A stretch of 21,491 bases of DNA from Helicobacter_J cappadocius (GTDB taxonomy: Bacteria; Campylobacterota; Campylobacteria; Campylobacterales; Helicobacteraceae), in contig NZ_JAUPEV010000018.1 of the NCBI RefSeq assembly GCF_030686155.1, positions 1 to 21,491 on the forward strand, written 5' to 3'. How positions within the stretch are numbered: position 1 is the stretch's first letter; the number at the start of each line of letters is the position of its first letter. Positions 15,690-21,491 of the stretch are shown piece after piece. The position numbers were made by a program, and so were the translations under genes. The notes below the pieces were generated by a model. It was not told the origin of the DNA and searched no databases. It worked only from the letters and a program-made list of their open reading frames with translations.

Positions 15690-15698
15690 TTTTTCCTC

Positions 15699-16010
15699 CT
15701 ATGAGATTTTGATTTTTTTCAATTCCATAAATTTTTTTATATCCCCTCTATCTAAGGCTTTTAGCATTTCTTTTTGCTCTTTTTTATTTTCTTGCCTAAT
15801 CTTTTTAAACTCTCTTTCAAATCTTTTAAATGGTTTCTTTTCTTCCAAAAAATCCTGATAAGATTCCGCCCATTTATTCATAAATTCACTGGGAGATTCT
15901 TTTTTGAATTGAGGCATTTGATGGATATAGCTAAGCAATAAAAAAGCATCATCTAAGGCTTTTTTGTGTTCAAATTCAATGATATTATTTTCCATATCAA
16001 TTCTTGTCAT
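15699..16010 (-). CDS. 103-aa hypothetical protein heading the par operon
   Basis: I do not recognise this protein. The start at 16010 (MTRIDMENN) is chosen because AAAGGA lies a few bases upstream; the frame stays open to 16085 but the added segment is hydrophobic with no ribosome binding site. The protein is strongly charged (Lys/Glu-rich), likely helical, with WAESYQDFLEEKKPFKRFEREFKKI as its central amphipathic part, and ends in LKKIKIS. No membrane segment or known motif is seen. It is co-transcribed with parA, the RHH gene and the Fic gene, so a role in regulation or partition is possible but unproven. Confidence 0.65.
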   Translation of the reverse strand: MTRIDMENNIIEFEHKKALDDAFLLLSYIHQMPQFKKESPSEFMNKWAESYQDFLEEKKPFKRFEREFKKIRQENKKEQKEMLKALDRGDIKKFMELKKIKIS

Positions 16011-16043
16011 AGTGATATTCCTTTGTAATGATTTTATTTCTGT

Positions 16044-16107
16044 ATTATACAATATAATTATTAATATTAAATATAATAATTCCAAATTAATATAATAATT
16101 ATATATA
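16044..16107 (-). promoter_or_regulatory. Par operon promoter and 19-bp direct repeats (centromere/operator candidate)
   Basis: On the minus strand TATAAT (16049-16044) is a consensus -10 box 34 bases before the 103-aa start. Behind it, AATATAATTATT, AATATAATAATT and AATATAATAATT begin at 16051, 16070 and 16089, exactly 19 bp apart. The placement over the -35 region suits an RHH repressor/centromere site. The stretch is extremely AT-rich, so chance similarity is possible. Confidence 0.4.
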
Positions 16108-16225
16108 TGTGTATTTATTACATTTGAATATATTTATTAATAATGAATATCATATAAATATTGATTCATAATAACATCAAAACAATTACAGTCAATACAA
16201 TCAAGTAAATTATTACATTGTTCCA

Positions 16226-16287
16226 CCTATTTATCCACTAATAGGCGAGGAAAAGGAATTAAAAAAATCTTAGAAATTTTTAATTCC
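16226..16287. repeat. Two inverted repeats in the xerT-par intergenic region
   Basis: CCTATT (16226-16231) and AATAGG (16240-16245) flank a loop containing TTATCCACT, one base from the DnaA-box consensus. Ten bases on, GGAATTAAAAA (16255-16265) and TTTTTAATTCC (16277-16287) form a perfect 11-bp stem that could be a bidirectional terminator after xerT. The rest of 16,011-16,462 is AT-rich with no clear gene. Confidence 0.45.
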
Positions 16288-16302
16288 ACTTCGAGAAATG
16301 TT

Positions 16303-16512
16303 TTAGGAGACGTATAAAAATGAAGCTAAAATCAGAAAAAAATCCCACAAAATCCAGAAAAAATAAAACGAATAGAATGGATATTTAAAAGCTGCTATTA
16401 TCGATAATTTCAATGCAAAATAAGCAATAACTATGACTAAATATAAATTCCATTTAAAATCCTTAAAATAAATTAATAACTTGTTTTGAAAAATCTGTTG
16501 TGCTATGCACAT
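16303..16512 (-). CDS. Possible small hydrophobic ORF after the recombinase
   Basis: A reading frame overlapping the last 50 bases of the recombinase gene encodes about 50 very hydrophobic residues (WNLYLVIVIAYFALKLSIIAAF, then FWILWDFFLILASFLYV), which would make two membrane helices. No ribosome binding site precedes its only in-frame ATG codons (16530, 16512), and AT-rich DNA easily gives hydrophobic frames, so this may not be a gene. Confidence 0.2.
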   Translation of the reverse strand: MCIAQQIFQNKLLIYFKDFKWNLYLVIVIAYFALKLSIIAAFKYPFYSFYFFWILWDFFLILASFLYVS

Positions 16513-17515
16513 AGATTTTAGTTGTTTCAATACTACTATGCCCTAAAAGATTTTGAGTGAGAGTAATGTCTTTTGTTCTCTCATACACAAAACTCGCAAA
16601 AGAGTGCCTTAGCATATGTAACCCGCATTTTTCTTGCTTCAGGTTTAATTCTTTGAGAGTTTTTTTCAAAAAATATTTTGTAGTATCATTTTTAGAAATA
16701 GTACTGCAAAATAAAAATTCCTGATTATATTTTCTTTTTCGCAAATCACATTCAAGCCATTCTTTAAGAGGTTCTTGTATGGATTGTTTTTTAATTGCTG
16801 CCATTCTTTCTTTGTTTCCTTTGCCCCTAAGTTTGAGTGAATAATATTCTTCTCCATCTGTAGTTCTAGTTATTTTAAAATCAGAGAGTTTTAAATTTCT
16901 CACCTCTGCACTTCTACAACCACTAAGAGCTACAATAAGCAAAATCAAGCGATTTTTCTTATCAAAATCTTTTTTGAAATGATGATTTTTTAAATACTCA
17001 ATAAAATTTAAAAATTTAGTTTCAGGCAAAAATACTGGTAAGGAGCTTTCTTTGTTAAACTTCATACCCCTTAAAGAAAAATCAAAAGCATAACCGCACT
17101 TTTTATCTAAGAAGCGAAATAAATCTCCTAGCATTGTCTTATAAAGAATAATGCTTGAAGATTTGTTTTGAAGGCTTTTTTCATAGAGAAAATTCACTAA
17201 TAAATCTTCTTTTAAAGTCTTTAGTTCTGAAATTTTTAGAGCATTGGCATTGTTGATTAAAAAATCATAAAATTTTTCAAAAATCATAAAATTACCAACA
17301 GATTTCATACCCACTGACATAAGCTTTTTTCTTATCGTTTTCAACTCTTCTATATTCTGAACTTTCAAAATATCACTTTGAAGCTTTTTGAAATAATCCA
17401 TATCGCTAATGGCATATTTTGTGAGGATTTTCGTCTTAAAATCATAAAAATATTTGATTCCTTCTAAAAACTCTTTTGCTAACCTTGCATGTTGTATGTG
17501 TTTTATATCTGACAT
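16463..17515 (-). CDS. XerT-like tyrosine recombinase/integrase
   Basis: 350-aa site-specific recombinase, the likely enzyme for excision and integration of the element. The catalytic set is complete: R201 (GCRSAEVRNLKL), K232 (RGKGNKER), H300 and R303 (HMLRHSFAS), H326 (LLGHSSIETT) and the nucleophile Y335 (KIYVHS). Residues 95-165 form a SAM-like core-binding domain, and the N-terminal 90 residues are an extra helical region. Length and context fit the XerT recombinases of H. pylori plasticity-zone elements rather than the chromosomal XerH, but I have not aligned them. AAGGA lies six bases before the ATG. A 240-bp leader separates it from the Toprim gene, so it probably has its own promoter. 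Confidence 0.88.
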   Translation of the reverse strand: MSDIKHIQHARLAKEFLEGIKYFYDFKTKILTKYAISDMDYFKKLQSDILKVQNIEELKTIRKKLMSVGMKSVGNFMIFEKFYDFLINNANALKISELKTLKEDLLVNFLYEKSLQNKSSSIILYKTMLGDLFRFLDKKCGYAFDFSLRGMKFNKESSLPVFLPETKFLNFIEYLKNHHFKKDFDKKNRLILLIVALSGCRSAEVRNLKLSDFKITRTTDGEEYYSLKLRGKGNKERMAAIKKQSIQEPLKEWLECDLRKRKYNQEFLFCSTISKNDTTKYFLKKTLKELNLKQEKCGLHMLRHSFASFVYERTKDITLTQNLLGHSSIETTKIYVHSTTDFSKQVINLF

Positions 17516-17755
17516 TTACTATCCTTTTTTTGATTTTGCATTAACTCTATTTGAATGCAAGTTTTTTATGCAAATATAATTCTCAAATGAATTAATAATT
17601 TAAAATAATTAATCTGTACTCATTTTTTCTCCTATTCTTTTCAATAGAGATATTATGCCACCACGAGAGGGCTTAAGACCTATAAATAAAGGTATTCTAA
17701 CTCCTTTTATTCCCTTATAAATAAAATTTTAGAGCTTTTATTGAATGCTTTATTT
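17516..17755. other. Leader region between the Toprim and recombinase genes
   Basis: No firm gene. It holds a relatively GC-rich island (17657-17680) within very AT-rich DNA and two copies of CCT(T)ATAAATAAA (17679-17690, 17713-17725). On the minus strand a strong AGGAGA (17633-17628) sits at good spacing before a four-codon frame MSTD (17623-17609). On the plus strand 17655-17720 could encode a 21-residue peptide beginning MPPREGLRPINKG. Either could belong to a leader control element for the recombinase. Confidence 0.35.
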
Positions 17756-18919
17756 TTAGAGTTTCTTGATGGCTTTGTGTTTATAAATTTGATTGAATCT
17801 GTCTTTATATGATTGCTCTAAAGGTTTTAAGGCATCAATCTTTCGAATTTTTTCTAAGATGTTTTTTCTGCGAGTCGTTTCATTAGAGCTTTGATAATTT
17901 AAGAGTTGATTTTCTAGGTAGTTAGATAGTGTTTGAGTATTGAGGGTTGTTAATTGAGTGATTTGTTTGAGCTTTAAATCATCATTGACATCTTTAGCAA
18001 AAGGCTTATAGATAGAAATTCCTTTCTTGGTTGTTTCTAGTGCATATTTTTCGATATATTGAGTGAATTTTAATCCTTCTTTGTCATTATCAAAACAAGT
18101 GATGATTCTAGCTTCTTTGCAGAGATTAAATATTTCATCTAAGGTGGGTTTGATTCCTTCTATATGGAAATTTCCACCTGTTGAAATAAGCATAATTTCA
18201 TTAGAGTTGTATTTGTCTTTATAAAGTTGCATAAAGCTGAGTGCATCGATAATGGATTCAGCAAAAAGAATTTGTTTGATTTTTTTAAAATCATTATTGG
18301 CATTTAAAATCTCAAGTCCTTTACTTCCATAGTGAATGTTTTTAAGGGGTTTGTTTCTTAGATTTCCATCTTGATCTTTATATAAGGGGTAGATAAGTCT
18401 TTTGGTATACCCACAGATGGGAATGATTTTTTTAGAGGTGCTTTCATCTTCAAATAATTTATAATGTGCAAAACAGATATTTCCATAATTATCTTGTTTG
18501 AAAGAGTTGCTATAAGCTTCTATAGTGGAATCATAAATACCTCTATTGCTAAAGAATTGATTTTTTTGAGGGTTATAGCTATTTAGATTTTTGAATTCTT
18601 TGATAATGTTTCTATGATTTATCCTATCAAAATCATCAAAGTATTTAGGAATTTGAACATTATTCACTTCCCCGTTTTGATAATTTTTGATAAGCGTTTT
18701 AACATCTACTCTTCTATTTTTACAGAAATTAATGATATTGCCCCTATCATTACTGCCATCAGTATTGAAATACAGATAATGATCACCTTTTTTGGTAATC
18801 ACAAGTGTTTCTTTTTCATTATGTAAGACAGGATTTCCTTTAGAGCTTTTGTCCTTGTTTATCATAAATCCATTATGGATCAATATTTCATGTAGGGGTA
18901 AAAGGGTTAAATCTTCCAT
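17756..18919 (-). CDS. Toprim-domain protein, primase-like
   Basis: 387-aa protein. Residues 215-310 form a Toprim fold: ILFAESIIDALSF with E221, then LISTGGNF, then IITCFDNDKEG with D277, D279 and E281, and AKDVNDDL near 308. These acidic residues bind metal in primases and related nucleotidyl enzymes. The N-terminal part (GNPVLHN ... YFNTDGSNDRGNIINFCKNR, 28-69) resembles the CHC2-like domain of mobile-element primases but lacks the zinc cysteines, like the DUF3991-Toprim proteins of conjugative elements. A role in priming the transferred strand or copying the excised element is likely by family, not shown. Its ATG lies three bases after the preceding stop, and its ribosome binding site is inside that gene. 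Confidence 0.78.
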   Translation of the reverse strand: MEDLTLLPLHEILIHNGFMINKDKSSKGNPVLHNEKETLVITKKGDHYLYFNTDGSNDRGNIINFCKNRRVDVKTLIKNYQNGEVNNVQIPKYFDDFDRINHRNIIKEFKNLNSYNPQKNQFFSNRGIYDSTIEAYSNSFKQDNYGNICFAHYKLFEDESTSKKIIPICGYTKRLIYPLYKDQDGNLRNKPLKNIHYGSKGLEILNANNDFKKIKQILFAESIIDALSFMQLYKDKYNSNEIMLISTGGNFHIEGIKPTLDEIFNLCKEARIITCFDNDKEGLKFTQYIEKYALETTKKGISIYKPFAKDVNDDLKLKQITQLTTLNTQTLSNYLENQLLNYQSSNETTRRKNILEKIRKIDALKPLEQSYKDRFNQIYKHKAIKKL

Positions 18920-18922
18920 AAA

Positions 18923-20248
18923 CTACCTTTTTCTAATAGACAAGGTTTGATTTTTTTCTTCTATTTGTATTTGTTGTTTGTTACCCTTAGCATTTTCATC
19001 AACATTGATTTTTTTAGATACTGGCATACTGAGAGCTGTTTTAATAGAGACTTCTAAATTTTTATCTAAGAGATTATTATTAATTAGGTTGTATCGCATT
19101 CCTTTTTCTATCATTTCTTTGTGTTCTTTGGTAAGCTTAGTGGGTGTTTTATTATATAAACTCACTAAAGTTTTCATTTCTTCTTCACTCATACTGGTTT
19201 TACAATAATGCAAAAAATCTTTTTTAAATTCATCTTTGGAGATCGAGAGATTTTGATTTTCAATTCTTTTTTTCTCAAAAAAATCTAATAGACTACTATA
19301 TTGTGGGGTTTCTGGAATTTGACTACTATCTTTTTTTAAATCATTATTTTGTTTTTCTAGCTTAGCTTCAGGAATATTTTTTTCATTTGAATTCTTTAAG
19401 GCTTGGACTTCCTTAATCTCATTTTCAAATACATCGATAAACTCTTTAGATTCTTTTTGAAATTCTTTTATTTCATCGATATTGACATTCCAATTTAGAT
19501 TTTTGATCTCAATATTATTATCTTTGGAATTAGCTCTGATTAATTCTAGGAAATCAGCTTGATTGAGGGTACTTTGAGATTGTAAGATAATATCATTATT
19601 GGCATTGAAATCAAGAAATTCTAACTCTATGCCTATTTTTTTAGAAAGTTTTTCTAAATAAGTTTTAGCATACTCTTTTTGAAATTCTTTGATTTTATTT
19701 TCAGAAAAGAGATTGTCTTTGGCAAAAATCCCAACAGGTGTTCCAAGAAGATTCCCTTCTTTATAAAGATTCATATCTTTTAATTCGTCAGTGTGTTTAT
19801 CTAAAATGTCTTTTGACATCAACTTCATATTGAATTCAAAATTTTTCCAATCCATAGGCAATCTAAATATTTTTAGAGGTTTTTCATCATATATTTCATT
19901 AGAAGTATTTTGTTTGGAGAGATTTTGTTTGATTTGATCTATACCTATTTCTAGGTTTTTTATGGTTTTTTGTTCTTCAATGCTAGAGCTAGATTCCTGT
20001 TTTTGAAGACTTTTTAATTCTTCTTCAAAGAGCTTTATAAAATTCTCTCCAGCAATATTTGTCGTATTTCCATTTTTGATATTATCTGCTTCTTCAAGCA
20101 GTCTTTCAAAAAATATCTTACTATCATCACCTAGTTTTTGATAGAAATACATAAAACTATTAAAAAAAGTTTCTGATTCTTTTCCAATAAAAACCTGTAA
20201 AAAGGTCTTAAGATTTTCTTTTAGAATTTCTAAATCTCGAGGGTTCAT
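18923..20248 (-). CDS. 441-aa hypothetical element protein with basic C-terminus
   Basis: I do not recognise this protein. It is hydrophilic, Lys/Glu/Asn-rich, with no signal peptide or membrane segment. Residues 1-115 are predicted helical, 125-260 look like a mixed globular domain (FRLPMDWKNFEFNMKLMSK, then GIFAKDNLFSENKIKEF), 260-320 is a charged linker, and 325-400 is helical (LLDFFEKKRIENQNLSISKDEF, MSEEEMKTLVSLYN). The end is LSIRKR. AAGGA precedes the ATG closely. It sits between the 178-aa gene (29 bases) and the Toprim gene (3 bases) in one operon, so it may act in DNA processing or be cargo of transfer. Confidence 0.75.
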   Translation of the reverse strand: MNPRDLEILKENLKTFLQVFIGKESETFFNSFMYFYQKLGDDSKIFFERLLEEADNIKNGNTTNIAGENFIKLFEEELKSLQKQESSSSIEEQKTIKNLEIGIDQIKQNLSKQNTSNEIYDEKPLKIFRLPMDWKNFEFNMKLMSKDILDKHTDELKDMNLYKEGNLLGTPVGIFAKDNLFSENKIKEFQKEYAKTYLEKLSKKIGIELEFLDFNANNDIILQSQSTLNQADFLELIRANSKDNNIEIKNLNWNVNIDEIKEFQKESKEFIDVFENEIKEVQALKNSNEKNIPEAKLEKQNNDLKKDSSQIPETPQYSSLLDFFEKKRIENQNLSISKDEFKKDFLHYCKTSMSEEEMKTLVSLYNKTPTKLTKEHKEMIEKGMRYNLINNNLLDKNLEVSIKTALSMPVSKKINVDENAKGNKQQIQIEEKNQTLSIRKR

Positions 20249-20277
20249 TTTTTTCCTTTTTAAAAGTACTAGAGGAT

Positions 20278-20814
20278 TTATCGCCCTCTAGTTTTTGATT
20301 TGATGGGAGTAGATTCTTCTTGTTTTGGGCTATATTTTTGTTTAGCTGGAGTTTTGGATAAATCTTTGCTCAAATTTACTCCGTGTTCTAAATTACAAAT
20401 GTGATAAGCATAGACATCTAATGCAAAATTACTTAATTTTTGATCTCCATTTATCATCAAATCCAAAAGTTTTGAGCCATTAAGATTTGAATGTCCTTCA
20501 AGAAGGTCTTCATTGTCTCGCAATAAAGGAATGAGTTCTTTTTCATTTTTGCTGAAAAACTTTTTAATATCATCAGTATAAATAAATCCACTGATACCCA
20601 CATTAGATCCATAATTACAAGCATCAACCATATTTTTTAAGAATTCCTTGAGTTCATCAGGGGAATTTCCAAGTTGCTCCATCTGTTCTTTGAATTTATC
20701 GATGATTCCATAAGTATCTTTTTTCTTTAAGGCATTGTAAATATCTACGACTTGCTTATCAGATAGCTCTTCTATACCGCCAGTACCTATCTCTACTAAA
20801 GTTTTATTTGCCAT
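20278..20814 (-). CDS. 178-aa hypothetical protein, possibly DUF7222-like
   Basis: Soluble, acidic domain of about 145 residues followed by a basic tail ending KSKTRGR. The segment ACNYGSNVGISGFIYTDD followed by IKKFFSKNEKEL reminds me of a small plasmid/phage-borne domain of unknown function (DUF7222), in which a Gly/Ser-rich turn and an IYY-D-T-like motif precede F-x-K; this is recall and not tested. AAAGGAG is well placed before the ATG. It lies 24 bases after the upstream gene and 29 before the 441-aa gene, in the same operon. The function is unknown. Confidence 0.72.
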   Translation of the reverse strand: MANKTLVEIGTGGIEELSDKQVVDIYNALKKKDTYGIIDKFKEQMEQLGNSPDELKEFLKNMVDACNYGSNVGISGFIYTDDIKKFFSKNEKELIPLLRDNEDLLEGHSNLNGSKLLDLMINGDQKLSNFALDVYAYHICNLEHGVNLSKDLSKTPAKQKYSPKQEESTPIKSKTRGR

Positions 20815-20838
20815 TTTTTCTCCTTTAAGGAAAAGGGC

Positions 20839-21491
20839 TTATCGCCCTATGCCCTTAGTTTTTTTGGGTTCTGTTTGGTCTTGTGTTTTTGGTTTTTTGT
20901 TAGATTTAGAATCATTTTTGACTTGTTCTTGTTCTTTTGGGGTTTTAGATACTTCTTCTTTATCTTGAGTAGGTGTTTGTTTTTCTTCTGTTTTAATCAA
21001 TCCCTCTTCTTTTAATATTTTTTTCAATGTTTCCTCTGCACTTCTTTGTACTTGAATTTTTTCAGCCTCATTTAAACTTACAGGTAGAGCATAGCTTGTA
21101 TTGTTATTTTGAGCTTTGAGATAAGTTGCGATTTGTCCTGCAGTATGAGTGCGTAAATATTTCTCAATATCTTGGAAGATTAGTGGTGAGTTTGAGCTAT
21201 CGTAATCTTTTGAATGGCGAATAAAATTTTTATATTCTTGTTCTTGGTTGAGTGGTTTAATTTTTGATTTGTCAATTGTTTTAAATTCACTGATGTTGTA
21301 CAAAAATCTTGTTTCAAGTGTTGGCTCTATTGGAATTTTTTTAGTTGCGTATTGAAAATAGGGTTCTCCGGTATTTTGATTTAATTTAGGAATTCCTTGT
21401 TTATCTAATTGTACTTCTGTGGCAATTTCAAAGAGAGGTTTGCCATTTTGGTTCATTCTTTGGTTTCCATTTTCATCAAGTAAGGGGATTT
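20839..21491 (-). CDS. C-terminal part of a repeat protein with basic tail (runs off the window)
   Basis: The frame is open to the window edge, so the ATG at 21456 is probably internal and the gene is 5'-incomplete here. At least 217 residues are visible. Two tandem units of about 24-25 residues begin the visible part: LDENGNQRMNQNGKPLFEIAT and LDKQGIPKLNQNTGEPYFQYAT, sharing LD-x2-G-x2-(K/R)-(M/L)-NQN-G-x-P-x-F-x2-AT. A helical region follows, then about 55 disordered residues rich in Lys/Gln/Thr/Glu ending KKTKGIGR. I do not recognise the family. It is the first visible gene of the minus-strand operon with the 178-aa, 441-aa and Toprim genes. Confidence 0.7.
   Translation of the reverse strand, partial: IPLLDENGNQRMNQNGKPLFEIATEVQLDKQGIPKLNQNTGEPYFQYATKKIPIEPTLETRFLYNISEFKTIDKSKIKPLNQEQEYKNFIRHSKDYDSSNSPLIFQDIEKYLRTHTAGQIATYLKAQNNNTSYALPVSLNEAEKIQVQRSAEETLKKILKEEGLIKTEEKQTPTQDKEEVSKTPKEQEQVKNDSKSNKKPKTQDQTEPKKTKGIGR

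Overview
The window looks like a low-GC Helicobacter (Campylobacterota) chromosome, probably not H. pylori because it carries periplasmic nitrate reductase genes. Pointers to the genus are the Helicobacter-type outer membrane protein, the VacA-like autotransporter barrel, the nap gene types and the XerT/ParA/VirD2-type mobile-element genes. This placement comes from protein character, not from a database search.

The left half (about 1-10,690) reads as chromosomal backbone. It holds an autotransporter-like outer membrane protein (237-2837), a compact napA-napB-napF-napD operon (2924-7051, +) and a convergent minus-strand set waaF, flavin-reductase-like gene, outer membrane protein, trmA (10,688-7063). 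A perfect FNR-type palindrome precedes napA at the spacing expected of an activator site. napG, napH, napC and napL are not in the cluster.

A gene-free stretch of about 1.2 kb (10,689-11,902) then separates the backbone from a conjugative or mobilizable element. It is structured: a degenerate 14-bp direct-repeat array, two strong inverted repeats, a match to the IncP/VirD2-type nic consensus (TATCCTGC) and two copies of a 47-bp leader, the second of which drives a MOBP relaxase. I read it as the element's transfer origin and control region.

The right half (11,903-21,491) is the element. The relaxase is on the plus strand; everything else is on the minus strand, in three transcription blocks: (i) an incomplete repeat protein, a 178-aa protein, a 441-aa protein and a Toprim protein; (ii) a XerT-like tyrosine recombinase, perhaps with a tiny membrane ORF; (iii) a 103-aa protein, ParA, a ribbon-helix-helix protein and a Fic-fold protein. 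The layout resembles the plasticity-zone ICE/TnPZ elements of H. pylori, with integration (Xer), maintenance (ParA/RHH), DNA processing (relaxase, Toprim) and cargo (Fic and proteins with basic tails). No type IV secretion genes and neither confirmed end of the element lie inside the window.

The most notable points are the oriT candidate, the Fic protein whose motif has Gln where the catalytic His should be and a Doc-like NKR, the shared basic C-terminal tails of several element proteins, and the duplicated relaxase leader. No tRNA, rRNA or CRISPR array was seen.
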